Positions 1-11,111 of a stretch of DNA of 64,000 nt are shown here, one piece after another; position 1 is the stretch's first letter, and the number at the start of each line of letters is the position of its first letter. The stretch is from Paralvinella palmiformis (lineage: Eukaryota; Annelida; Polychaeta; Terebellida; Alvinellidae). The notes under the pieces are model-generated. The model did no database searches and was not told where the DNA came from. It saw only the letters and a program-made list of their open reading frames with translations. Location of the stretch: assembly GCA_025642065.1 (NCBI GenBank), contig JAODUP010000030.1, forward strand, positions 61,001 to 125,000, in the 5' to 3' direction. The translations under genes were made by a program, and so were the position numbers.

Positions 1-2465
1 TCTTGGGAGAATTGTCAAAAATTGTACTTAATAAGTTATTATTTAACAGAAAAATCACAATTATACTTCATTTTATAAGAAGTAAAATGTCTGTTAAATA
101 ATAATGCTATCAGACACACTTTACTACGACATAAACTCTCACACTATGGAATCAGATCATCTTAGTTTGTATATTTCTTACAGAAGCATACCGGTGAGTT
201 CTAGTTAATACTGTATATTACAGCAACACGTGTTGTACTAGAGCTGCGTCAGGGATTTGTGTTAGGTCCCTTATTGTTCCCATTATGAATTTTCTTCCAT
301 TAGCCGTATTTATTTGTCTGTTATGTTGATCGACATATTAGAAATTCGGAGGAGAAAATAAATTTGGATCAGAAATTGTATATAGATTTAATTAGTGGGT
401 GTATTTAAGCCAAATCCATAATATGAAGCACCTCAGAATCATCATCCCCATTAATCTCCATGTGGAACACCACATCTCTGAATGATAAAAAATCATTCGC
501 TCTTCTCACTAATTAACTGCCTAAAATTGCCTACTTCCCTTTAATTATATTATGATTGCAATAAGGTACGTAAGTAGTAATTAATGGATTAATATCTTAC
601 AAAATACATTGAACATCTTTTAAAATAGTTTAACATAAAATTTCTAGCCCAGAAATATCGGCCTAGAGTCACTGTGGTCGATAGGACGAACAACTTAGAT
701 GCGGATACTTGAATCCCAAACTGAAAAATCACATTGAAGTCATGCTATAAACAACATCATTATAGAGGGTCAACATAACAAGTTTGAGAACTATTGGACA
801 AGGTCTTTTGCATTTTACAAAATTATTTCCCCCAGAACAATAAACTATATACTAATATATATAAACATATATGACCTAGATTTAGAAGAAGGCCAAACAG
901 TCAATAGCTGGGCCTGAGCACTACTTATATGACGACAGCTATGCTAAAAATAAACTGGTACCAAAGACTGTTTATAACAAAACGCGTTACTTGACGTTTT
1001 AACATGGCGCCCCATTTTGAATTGAAGGAGTGCAGTGATCCTAGCGGCTGGAGGTGCCATATGTCACGGACAGCTGCCTTTGTTTACATGGTGTCTAATG
1101 GCAGTGGCTCATTCTACGCCACTTTCGGCTGCAGTAATAGGAAAGATGTACACAAAGAAATACCTTTTCTTTCATTTTCTGAAAGAAAAAGAAAGCTAGT
1201 GTAAAATTAGATATGATCTGGCTTTTAAAAATAAATGCCATTTTTTAAATAAGCATAACAATTTGAAGTAGACACGCCCCACTTACGAACCCCGGCGACG
1301 CCAACCTGTACCCCAAGAAAATGAATATTTTTAATCCTAACTTACCGTAAATAAGCGGTCTGATCAAAACTGAATGATCATGTATTTGGAATTAATATGA
1401 TGACCTAGCTGTGATCACTAAGAGATATCTCGATGTTTGAGGTTAACAATCTCAGCCAAGCAGTAGGTCCAAGATCTATCTAGATCTATATTTGTTTCAG
1501 ACAAAATCTTATTAAATTATATTTGTGTTATGAATGTCATCTCTGCATCATTCATTACTTGCATAATTTGCTTTCATATGTGTTCCATATATGATACGTT
1601 TGTGGACATTCTAATTTAACATGCACCGTGACATTATTTATACTATTTGTGTAATAAAGGATGCAGTAAAACAATTATGTTCACTTAATTTAAAATGGTA
1701 ACTGAGCATTTCACAGCTGATCAGGAATAAATTAACAGTCTGGTTTGTATAAGTGCCAGTTGTAATAAATCACTGTATCCATCCGCGACTAAGGTCCGTG
1801 TAATATGATACTTTTGACAGATCACTTACAAATTCAATAGATCTAAAAATTACCAACATAACAACTGTCAATGTTCACCACAAAAGTATTTTACTGCTAA
1901 TTTCTCTAACACGTTAACCCAAACACAAACACTGTTAATATTCCATATCTCTCTCCCTCCACAATCACATGTATACAACCAAAGAGCCTTTGATTATTTA
2001 GCAATTGCCAGTCTCTGAGAAGGGCACCCGTGCGCTACTGGATCAAAATCCAAAATCTGTTTACCAACTTTATCAAACTGAATACGTAAGTTATTTCGAA
2101 AGACGTATTATCTAAAACATAAAATTAATAATATGTGCAGTATATATTGTCATGAGTTAATTCTTTTCTTTAAAGAAAATATAATTAAGTTTGGAACATT
2201 TCTATTCTTTACATGTTTTATTGCTTTACCATATTTTTACACACCATGGTATATAGTAACACCGAGTTCTATAACCTCCACTGCTGATGCGAAAGTGTAG
2301 GGGCATGTTAGACATGGACTGTTTGTTTATTTATATCTGATCTTAGCGATATAGTAAGCAATTGTTTGTTTTCTTTTTTTAGGTATGTAAATAAAATCTA
2401 ATTATACAAGAATCTTTTACGAAAAGAGGTGAAAGATTGAATAAGTCAACCTATAGATCTGCTTC
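1..2465. other. Gene-poor A+T-rich stretch
   Basis: Apart from the THAP-like fragment at 1004-1204 I see no coding region, RNA gene or recognisable repeat here. The sequence is A+T-rich with stops in all frames. Around 960-1300 the base composition is richer in G+C and CpG than its surroundings, which could mark an old promoter or the body of a transposable element. Confidence 0.4.
1004..1204 (+). pseudogene. THAP-zinc-finger-like fragment
   Basis: A 66-codon reading frame starts at an ATG in GCGCC-rich context. Its C-terminal half (FGCSNRKDVHKEIPFLSF) resembles the start of a THAP domain: a Cys-x-Asn-Arg turn, then a hydrophobic-Pro-Phe-x-x-Phe stretch. The later Cys and His ligands and the AVPTIF motif are not seen before the stop. 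THAP domains occur in transcription factors and in P-element-like transposases. This could be the first exon of an unseen gene or a transposon remnant; no splice donor with downstream exons was found. Confidence 0.3.
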
Positions 2466-2563
2466 AGTGTTAGACTCTAGACTAGAGTGACAGAGTCCTA
2501 CTCCTACTAGTCCTAGGCTGCCTAGGGCTAGGCCTAGGACTCTACTCTCTAGAGTCAAACACT
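2466..2563. repeat. CTAG-rich imperfect inverted repeat (hairpin)
   Basis: Arms at 2466-2500 and 2535-2563 are imperfect reverse complements sharing AGTGTT-x-GACTCTAGA and AGAGTCCTA blocks. The roughly 34-nt centre holds nested CCTAGG palindromes. It could form a long hairpin on either strand. No flanking coding sequence explains it. Confidence 0.6.
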
Positions 2564-2891
2564 AGGCAGCAGGCTTGAGTCTAATCAGAATTCAGAGATG
2601 GCAGATTAGATGACCAATATTGAATTGCAAAATAATTGTTTTAGTGGGTAACAACTAACATACCCCTTTAAGAGTTAAGACATTGGGTTTGTCATGCCTT
2701 GCTTTTAAATATAATAAAGTTTGGTATTTTAATTCTGATTGACTGATAGGTCTACAGTGACTACACCCTAGCCAGCCTATTGACATATCGTGATACTGAA
2801 TGTACGGAATATAGAGGCTTTTCCCTGTTGGTAGATCTATTACCGGTCTTAACTGGTTGTCTCCATAAAAAACTATAACTCACGGTAGTGT

Positions 2892-3540
2892 TTATTTCTC
2901 CTCATAACAGAAATTATCAAGTCTAGTCTTAAATGTTTTGAGTGTCGGGCTGTTCTCCACATAATTTGTAATTGATTTCCAATCATTAACTATTTGTTGG
3001 ATGAACACACATTGTCTCGTACCTAGTCTCACTTGTAACTTGACCATCTTTTGGCAGTGCCTTCTTGTGCTCGAACCTGTCACCATTGTGAAAAACATGC
3101 TTTGGTCTACTCTTTTAGGATCCTACACACTTGGAGTATATCAACCCTCTTCCCGTGTTGTTCAAGGGATGGCAATCTCAGCCTATTCGATTGTTCTTCA
3201 TAGCTGAGTCCTTTCCGGCTTGGTATAATTCGAATTGCTGTATGCTGGATCTTATCTATGGTGTCAGATCACATTACTGTACTCTAAATGGGTCTAACCA
3301 TTGTGGTGAACAGTTTTGGCATTGTTGTTTCATCCAAGCAAGTGAAAATTGCCAAAATTAGTCATTTATGAGGCTTTCTTAACCGCCTGAGTAACAATTA
3401 ACATGTAAATGGAATTTCAACTCCTCATCTACCATCACTCCCAAATCCTTCTCCTGTGATTTTGATGCCAATGGGATGGTATTCATCTCATAATTGTGGC
3501 GAATATTGGGGCTACTTAAATGAATGACTACTTAAATGAC
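2892..3540 (-). mobile_element. Decayed non-LTR retrotransposon, 3' end of reverse transcriptase (CR1/L2-like)
   Basis: On the minus strand, shifting frames read a typical LINE reverse-transcriptase C-terminus in order: EKDLGVMVDEELKF, then a LDETT...VRP block, then GLSYEEQSNRLRLPSLEQ, and finally FIQQIVNDWKSI followed by SPTLKTFKTRLDNF and a stop. This order matches the thumb and C-terminal region of CR1/L2/RTE-type reverse transcriptases. In-frame stops and frameshifts show it is dead. The 5' part of the element is missing. Confidence 0.75.
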
Positions 3541-4309
3541 TCTTGGAATTACACAACTAGTGTAACCGTACTAATTTTGGTCAGTGCCAGATATTAGATT
3601 TCTATATCTTTTAGTTTTGTGCTGCTGAACGCAGCTTATCACTGAACTGTCATTTAGATTTGGTCACAGCTAAGGATATCAAACTCAGATTTAATCACTT
3701 CAGGTGATTTTCTTTCACATATCTTCAATGATTTTTTATCATGTAATGGCCAGGGAGAGCTTGCCTGAATTCAGTTATCACGACATAATGCCAGAACACC
3801 CCCAGGACATTTGTTATAGGTCTGGATGCTTTGACTTAAGTTGAGCCACCTTGGGATAACTTAGCCATACCTTGCTCATGAAGTTTCCACTGAACTTACT
3901 GCTTTCTGTCATTTGTTTTGAATGCTGTTTCTATTTATGTGGTTTATGGTATTTTTTCGCTGTTGTGTTGTGTAAAGAGGTTCAGCATTTCACCCAAAAC
4001 TGGGTGACTCATGCAATGCGCTTATTGAAAGGGAATGTACTCCTTCAAACAGAAATTATACATTGGATAAACCTTTATTTTCCCTCATTTAACCATGTCA
4101 CAACACCAAATGGTAATGTAATTTTAATGTTATTTTATCTGGTTGATGTTTAAAAGCATTTAAAGTTTGCCTCAATATATCTGCTCATTATTACTACAAA
4201 CATCAAAACCTCCCTTAATCTGGGGTCTGAGATTCTAGATAATATGAAGTGCATCTGCAGATTATTCTTGAACTCCAATAAGTGTCCTTAACATTACTAC
4301 TGCTAACCA

Positions 4310-4853
4310 GACATGGGGTCAATTCAATTTTGGAATTGATTATTTAAAAAAAGTGGAATTGAGAAAATTGGAATTGAAGTTTCCTACAAAAAATTTAAAT
4401 CCAGAAATTAATTTACCATTTTTACAATGTTAACACTTACATGTGGTATTACCAATATACTGGAACCATAATGATCCAGAACTTTGTTTTGTTGTTCAGG
4501 GAGAATCTCCAGGCTGTCGCTTAATCAGCACAGCCTCTATGTTGGAGTGGTTGAGAAACCACCTTCCCCACCACTCACAGGGGAGCAGTATGGAAAGATG
4601 GAGCCAAAATACCCTGAGGGTGGTCACTGCCAGAGTGTTTTAGGTCCTCAGGGGGTCTTTAACGTCCCCCTTTATTTAAATAATTCAGTGGAAATGACAG
4701 TGCCATTTAACGTGGTCAGCCACCCACGATGTTGTGAGCGAAGAAATTAATCCCTGGAAAAGTTTTGACCTCTTACAGGGTTCGAACCTGTGCCCGTTGG
4801 CACCAAGTGCTGGGTGCTTAACCGCTAGGCCACTGGAGCTCTCTCAGAAAATT

Positions 4854-4888
<35 letters not shown>

Positions 4889-5239
4889 AGATACACACAC
4901 CGACTGTGGCACCCCAAGTGAGCATTTAACCAATTAAAATGGTCTGGATACAGTGGGCTCCACCCCCAACACTGTGACACCACCACATAGCATACCTGTA
5001 ATCTATATAGAGATATTGCTATTTAGGAATTTACGTTTAGAACGGGCAAAATAAAATTAAATCCACAAATTAATTTTTATTCAGAAATATTTCTTTCTTA
5101 ACAATCCTACTTTGAATATAAACTACTCGGAGTAGGTATTCCAAGTAGGTACTCGGAGTATCTACTCATGGTAAAAAGTATTAGGCAAAAAAAAGGAATT
5201 GATGAATTTGAATTGACTAAATGGAATTGACCCCATGTC
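4310..5239. mobile_element. DNA transposon or MITE with 16-bp terminal inverted repeats
   Basis: GACATGGGGTCAATTC at 4310-4325 and its exact reverse complement at 5224-5239 bound a 930-bp block. Near both ends the sequence continues as runs of GGAATTGA-type repeats. No transposase is visible. A tRNA-derived SINE (4482-4842) sits inside, so this element is older than that insertion. I found no convincing target-site duplication, so the superfamily is unassigned. Confidence 0.6.
4482..4842 (-). mobile_element. SINE-B copy 1 (tRNA-derived)
   Basis: This is the reverse complement of the element at 23180-23543, similar along about 360 bp. Read on the minus strand it begins with a tRNA-like head: an A-box-like TGGCCTAGCGGTTAAGC and a B-box GGTTCGAACC. 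A body follows with a characteristic GGGGG...CCCTGAGG stem-like segment. It lies inside the inverted-repeat element 4310-5239 and is followed by a (TA)n run at 4857-4885. Confidence 0.75.
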
Positions 5240-5269
5240 GGGTACCTACTCATGGTAAAAAGTATTAGG
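5162..5269 (+). repeat. 24-bp direct repeat pair
   Basis: The same 24-base string (CTACTCATGG... to ...GTATTAGG) occurs at 5162-5185 and 5246-5269. One copy is inside and one just outside the right end of the inverted-repeat element ending at 5239. It may be host sequence duplicated around an older insertion or part of a tandem array; a related ACTCGGAGTA motif is repeated just upstream. Confidence 0.55.
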
Positions 5270-5526
5270 GAAAAAGGGTCGGAAAAAATTTGAGTTAAAA
5301 TTGCCATCAGTTGAAATCTGCTGCTAACCCTAATTAAAATCTAAACTTGACCATGAACATAGTTGCATACCACAGTACAGCCATGTACTACTACTAGTAT
5401 AAGTTAAACTGCATGCTGAAAGCCATTGCCGGTACACACATGGTTATAGATTGACAGCTCCATAATAATTTTTGAAGTTGTACACTGTTGTGTTGAGCTT
5501 ATGCCATACAATCACTGTAATACAAT

Positions 5527-5911
5527 CAGGGATGGCAGGTTTAACCTGCCTGCTGAGTGTAACCCATTTTGGGTTAAACCCGGGTTATACTGATTTTTAG
5601 GCACAATTCACCACTAACTGATTAAATAAAACACACTAAATCTAAATTAAACATTTATTATCTGTATTAATCAGAAGCCAATTTAACAATATTGGATTAT
5701 GTTGATTTGTGCACATTGTTAGTGTGTTAACATCTTTAAAATGCATACCATTCAAACAACTACTTTTCATGTGTATAAAATGTATACATTTGTGAGTCAA
5801 TATACTCTATTCTGAGAAAAACCAAGTGCAACCCGGGTTAAACTACTAAAACCTAGGTTTAACCGACAGGCTGGGCTAAACCAGTTTAACATGGGTTAAA
5901 CTCCAACCATG
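5527..5911. mobile_element. hAT-type MITE with 8-bp target duplication
   Basis: The left end is CAGGGATGGCAGGTTTAACC and the right end, read inward, is CATGGTTGGAGTTTAACC. The flanking 8-mers are AATACAAT (5519-5526) and AATGCAAT (5912-5919), 7 of 8 identical, as expected for the 8-bp duplication made by hAT transposases. The interior repeats GGGTTAAAC/GTTTAACCC blocks near both ends. No coding capacity is seen. Confidence 0.7.
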
Positions 5912-6193
5912 AATGCAATCTGTTATGGCAAACGAATTCGCCATTAAAGGTCGTGTAATTGATCAGAATCTTCTGTGTATGAAAATTTGACTGTTTCATC
6001 TGGATCTAATGAGATAGTAATCATTACCACTCCACAGTTGATTGCTAAATAACTAAATTAACAGCTGAAGCAGACCATTTCTAAGGAAACTGTTGAAGTT
6101 TGCAGAATCTATCCTGACATCACAGAGGGAACATGGCTTCTAAAACAATTTCGTTCACCTGACTTTTATTGGATAATCATGAGCAACAGCAGC

Positions 6194-6378
6194 GGGGTGC
6201 CTCTGTGGTCTAGTGGTAGCGTGTTGGACCACAGATCACTACCACCCATGTTCAAATCTCGGTGTGGGCATATTTGAAGAGTGTTTCATCTTTGACTTTG
6301 CTTCATTACCTTTGAAGGTCGCTTTGGCCTATTTAGCCTATCATGTGCACAAAAGTAGCCGTAAATCATCATCATCAT
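6194..6378 (+). mobile_element. SINE-A copy 1 (tRNA-derived, full length)
   Basis: The tRNA-like head has GTGGTCTAGTGGTAGCGTG (A box) and a GTTCAAATC (B box). The body contains TTTGAAG...TTTCATCTTTGACTT and GTGCACAAAAGT, and the tail is (CAT)n. The element is flanked by perfect direct repeats GAGCAACAGCA at 6181-6191 and 6379-6389, the mark of LINE-mediated insertion. Confidence 0.9.
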
Positions 6379-6673
6379 GAGCAACAGCAATGATAGATCT
6401 TCCGTTACAAGTGATTCAGACGAAGAATATAAATTTTCAATATGCCATGGTAACCTGCCTTATCGGTTTGAGCCCTTCCATTTGGTGAAATTAGATCAAT
6501 CAACTTTGTGCTCGACTTTATCAGAGGACTCTGCATGAATTGTTGGTAGACCACCGTAAATTAGTGTCTCTTTTCAAATGATTCTAATAAGAATAAGTTT
6601 GTTTTTAAATCCATTGTTCCAAGTTGTCTGCCATATGTACCAGTAGTTGAATAGTTCACCCTCAGATGATATG

Positions 6674-6835
6674 TAGCGGTAGCAGATCACTACCACCCGT
6701 GTTCGAATCCCGGCGTGGGCATATCTGAAGGTTGTTTCATCTTTGACTTGTCTCATTACCTGTGGAAGTCGCTCGGCCCATTTAGCCTATCGTGTGCACA
6801 AAAGTGGCCGTAAAACATCAATTATCAATCAGTCA
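6674..6835 (+). mobile_element. SINE-A copy 2 (5'-rearranged)
   Basis: This belongs to the same family as 6194-6378 but lacks most of the tRNA-like 5' head, starting within the A box and skipping to CAGATCACTACCACC. It still has an intact B box GTTCGAATCCCGG. Perfect 13-bp duplications CTCAGATGATATG lie at 6661-6673 and 6836-6848, so the short form is what was inserted. Confidence 0.88.
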
Positions 6836-7709
6836 CTCAGATGATATGACTTAAATGTATAATGCATATCAATTTAAATCAAAATCCTCCAATTGTAACC
6901 GTGAACTATACCTAATATCATAGTTATAAAAACCAATCCATATTACTGGAGAGTTGTCATTACGGCCTCCTGGAATATAAAACTAACAGTTCATTAGATG
7001 CTACATGTTACAAGAGTACAAAACAATATTCATAAGGATTTTCACTATATAGTTTTCTTTGGCCATTTCAATAACATATAATGCTGTTTGGACCAACTAT
7101 ACTCTGATATCCATAAATACTATTTTGGTCCAAAATTATTATTATATACTTGGTTGACCCCTGATAACATTGTTATAACTGGGTCATACAAACAGCTTCT
7201 GTACAGTGACATCGCATTTCAGGAACATCCGATCTGGGTCTGGCTTCAAATTGGCATATCATTGATCTCTCATTGGGTACTAGGGTCCAGATTTATTTGC
7301 GAAGTACAGAGCATGATAGCACTATCTGTCAAATGACTGCTTCTAGCAATGAATTGGCAATAAAACTATGACCATTCATATTCCCATATTTATGTTGTAT
7401 CTGTATTTACAGCAAATAACATTCATGGTGATCTTCTGACTGGAAAAAACTGAATTATTAATACCAAGTAAACAAAAGTTTTATTATAGAGTTTATATTT
7501 AACGCTTTTAATATAATTTTTTTTAATGAACTGCGATGAGGTTATTCCCATATGATGATGCACTGACAAGTTGTGTGTATGAAACAGTGTTAATGCTAGA
7601 AGTCAGGAACGTGTTTAGAAATATAATTTGCCTCATCACTGTCAGTCTGTGTTATTAACATATTTCAATTTGAATGTGCTTGCTTTTCCTCTCCAGAAAA
7701 GGTTCCATG

Positions 7710-8349
7710 ATGTCAGGTTTATCCAATTATGCCAAGAGGATGGGTATCCTTAGTGCGAGGATCTTTGGTGAGGTGGCAAGACCAACAAATTCAAAATCAA
7801 TGAAAGTTGTCAAGATGTATGCGGAGAAGCCGGTAGAGATGAGATCTGAAGTTGTTAACTATTATCCTGTTTTACCAAAATTCAACAGTTTGGTGATAAG
7901 ACTCCGCCATCTTGGACTGTTCAGGTCTGAAAAACATTCATGCTGTTCCATCTGGCCAAAAGTCTCTTACCATTTGACCAGTTTTTATTTTGTTTTTAAG
8001 TTTAGAGTAAATCAGATCAGTTAATAAAGAATAGTGTATGAATAGTACATAGATGTATTTTTCTCTCATTCCCAAGTTTAAAAGAACTTAGAACGATTAA
8101 AACCAGTTTTCTCGTCAGGATTGGCATCGATTACAATAGTTTTCTTGCTTTTATTGACGAGAGTGAATGTTTTTTAATGATAAATGTTTCGCTGCTATAA
8201 TTTATAATGCCCGATCATTAAAATACTGTTTGGTTTATTTCAGAGATGAGCATGCAGACTTTAAGGATGAAATGAAAAGATTACGTGCACTTAGAGGCAA
8301 AGTTAAACCGAAGAAAGGAGAAGGGAAACGGGCCAAGAAGAGGAAATAA
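7710..8349 (+). CDS. MRPS33: Mitochondrial ribosomal protein S33 (small subunit)
   Basis: Two coding exons, 7710-7924 and 8244-8349, join in phase (AG|A, Arg) to give 106 residues, the same length as human MRPS33. The N-terminus [17 protein letters not shown], the segment [14 protein letters not shown], and the end [14 protein letters not shown]...[12 protein letters not shown] follow the mammalian protein closely. An earlier in-frame ATG at 7707 adds one Met; I chose 7710 because it matches family length. CTCTCCAG at 7691-7696 is a splice acceptor, so an untranslated first exon lies upstream and was not located. The product is a nuclear-encoded component of the mitochondrial 28S ribosomal subunit. 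Codons downstream of the 7924 donor are intronic. Confidence 0.96.
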
Positions 8350-8382
8350 ATATTTGTCATTCAATTTTAGGTCTTTGTGTTA

Positions 8383-8418
8383 AATAAAAACTTCTATGTC
8401 ATGTTAATTTGCAATAAA
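8383..8418 (+). terminator. MRPS33 polyadenylation signals
   Basis: AATAAA hexamers at 8383-8388 and 8413-8418 follow the MRPS33 stop by 34 and 64 bases, so the 3' UTR is probably short. Inferred from motif and position only. Confidence 0.55.
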
Positions 8419-8482
8419 GCAAAGGCTAATGTTGTATATTTTGAAGCTTTTTATATCCGTTATTTTCGTACACGTTAAAGTA

Positions 8483-8958
8483 CAGTGTGGCCCCATAATA
8501 ACTAGGACCAGTATAACACTAAATTGGTTATTACATGATCAGACCTTGGACCCCAATTTGTGGAATCCATGATATTACATTTTCCATGAAATGACATGAA
8601 ATCTGCCACTGACTGATCAAATTTGAACATGTTTGTAATTCACACATAAATGTACTATTTCTGGTGAATGAATGCCACCAATCATTGCTGTTACTTTTTG
8701 CACAATTTTATAGAAGGATTTTATTTTCTACACATGATTTATGTTTAAGTCAACAAATGAAACAGTTACTGGGAACAGTTGTATGTAATCTTCAAGAATG
8801 GTGCGAAACAAGGTGAATACGTGGACTCCCAATTTTCGCCCACCCAGACAGTGATCATGGTGATGATCACAGCTGATTGGTCTGGATTTGTGGTCCACCT
8901 ATAACACAGTCCACAGCGTGTGGACCCCCAACATCCATGTTATAGTGGAGCTATACTA
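8483..8958. mobile_element. Pogo/Tigger-like MITE between two convergent genes
   Basis: The left end CAGTGTGGCCCCATAATAAC and the right end read inward TAGTATAGCTCCACTATAAC match at 14 of 20 positions. Both are bordered by TA dinucleotides (8481-8482 and 8959-8960), the target site of Tc1/mariner/pogo elements. The body has inverted TGGACCCCAA/TTGGGGGTCCA segments. No transposase is seen. Confidence 0.5.
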
Positions 8959-9001
8959 TATTCATGCATTTTTGACAACATGATGTAATTAAATAAAACG
9001 A

Positions 9002-9007
9002 TTTATT
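9002..9007 (-). terminator. Candidate LRGUK polyadenylation signal
   Basis: TTTATT on the plus strand (AATAAA on the minus strand) lies about 320 bases beyond the LRGUK stop codon. If used, the LRGUK 3' UTR would end just short of the MITE that separates it from the convergent MRPS33 gene. Confidence 0.35.
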
Positions 9008-9325
9008 AATTTAGTGATTAGTACACAATTCTGCAGATATAACAGTATATTTACATAATAAAACAAGACCACAGCAGTCAATATCACAGACATTTACAGG
9101 TTGTAATGATATAGTTGAAAACTTAGCCCCGCTAAAACAACATTAATAAGAGCTACAGAAGAAGGAATTTTTGTCTTCGTTCTTATCTTGTACACAATAT
9201 TTGGTGATGAGGCAGATGAATTCTACATACATGCTACGGACTTGGGAACGAATGACTAAAAAGTCTAAAGAAATGATTTAAAATACATTCCACTAGTTAC
9301 TTTTGTCAAACATCTCGTAAAATTG

Positions 9326-11111
9326 TTATGCTGTGATTGGTGGTAATACTCGATGCTTCTCCGAGCCAAGCCTCGAGTTTGATCTTGAACCCTCCACTTG
9401 CGAACCAGAGCTGGGTCTTGGTGCAAGAGGCACCGATCCAGGGAAGTTCTTCGATTCTGATGCCGAAAGGAGATCAATCATATCAACTGCCTCTGATGGC
9501 AAAGCAAAATCATCCTCCGACCCCCTTGGAGATCCTTCTGGCACAACTGGTTCATCACGCTCCATATCGCAAGCTTCAGAGATGTCGGACAGACTCGTTC
9601 CGCCTCCGTCTGATAAACTTGAATCTGGGGAGCTCGGTGGCAGGGCGTCCATGTTTTCATTCTTGCTCATTGGAGCCGAGTATGACCTCGGCTCGTGTTT
9701 CTCTTCACCGAGTCCAACCTGTTCTGACACTGGTAATGGCACCGTACGTGGTGCGCTGCAAGTTGAAACAACCACATTTATAAATTGGCCAATGTATATA
9801 TGCGATGTAATAAACAGTGCTCCACAGCAAACAGCTTTACTGTTACATATTATTTACTACCACTAGTAATCTGGATAATCCTAATATTGCCTCCTCGCAG
9901 GTCGCAGGTTAGCCCACGCCCCAGGCTAACTAAAACGCTTATTCGCTTCACAACATATTCCTCTTAATGAAGAATGTCTTCCTGCCTGGGTGTTTTAGGT
10001 CTTCATAACAACATTTCATTATAATTCAATGAGACTGTCATTTCAGTTAGCATTGTCAGGCCATCACAAGGAGGGAAAACATCTCCAAGTGTTGCGGGCT
10101 GATATATATTAATCCCTAAATTCGCTGTGACCTTTTCATTTTGAACAAGCCTCAAATTGCAATAAGCATCTGTAATTTAATATTTGAAATGCCATTCAAC
10201 CTAAATATTTATGCCATAAGAGCTCATACACATAGTACCGTTTCTTGGTCAGAGTGGCCCACGTATGAAGCATGAAGACTCCATAAACTATAAAAACAAT
10301 GTGAATAATTTCATTTGCCTTTCACAATATTGAAAATTTTAAAAGTATACTAACTTTTGCAGGAGTTGTTCATAAATGGTTGGTTGGTGACCCGAAGCAG
10401 TTTGTTTAGCAGCTGATTCTCGTCTACGTAATGATAGCTCCTCCTGAAAAATGTAATGGCAGATATTGTGGGAATAACAAGAACTGTAGCTTCAAATAAA
10501 ACATGGTCAGAATTTAAAATGTTTGGCTACTCTGTTCTAAATTACTGAAGGAAATAAACCTAAAATTAAGCTTATTTACGGATTCTACAACAGTTGTTAT
10601 TTACAGATTCTACAACAGTTGTTATAGACCAAACATACACAAAACTAGTGACCTGTTTTTCAAATATTCGGGAAAACTTTATATTGCTGCTCTTGGGTCT
10701 CAAAATAACCTTTCATTGCAAAAATTGATAAATATTTTCTTTTTGGTAGAGGAAATACGGACCAAGAGTGGCTAAATCTCAATATGTTATTGTAAACACG
10801 AAGCCCAAACAATCCAAAGCTTTGGGAGTCTATGCTTACCACAATTCCTCTTCCAGTGGTTGGCATGGGAGATGGTGCTGACTTCACTTTGAGACTGTTA
10901 ATGGCTTGTGATAGTGAGTCGGTAATACTTAGCTTTGACCACTGTCTGACCAAATTAGACTGACCGGTCAGTGTATCCAATGTACCCTCCTTCTCCAATA
11001 CAGATCCACCATTTGATGGTTCAATATCAGACACAGACGGTGAAGGGGCATTTATGCCAAGATATTCCATGATGAGACGACGCAAATGTTTGTATGCTTC
11101 AATTATATCAT
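9326..11111 (-). CDS. LRGUK: LRGUK exons 14-16: end of kinase domain and C-terminal tail
   Basis: Exon 14 is 10840-11111, exon 15 is 10355-10443 and exon 16 is 9326-9755, ending in TAA. Exon 14 opens with DDIIEAYKHLRRLIMEYLG, the last helix of the guanylate-kinase-like domain, corresponding to the human REYLGL segment. The rest is a low-complexity Ser/Pro/Glu tail with little expected conservation; the human tail also ends in a proline-rich stretch, and this one ends HRVLPPITA. Exon 15 is Arg/Gln-rich (EELSLRRRESAAK). Confidence 0.88.

Noticed and set aside
6194..6270. tRNA gene
   Set aside because: The A and B boxes belong to SINE heads repeated at 25207 and 30221; no intact acceptor stem closes the fold. 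The same holds for the tRNA-like segments at 4780-4840, 11240-11300, 23190-23250 and 25730-25795.
9333..9866. 177-codon plus-strand open frame opposite LRGUK's last exon
   Set aside because: It is a mirror of the Ser/Pro-rich LRGUK tail on the other strand, with no signals or similarity of its own.
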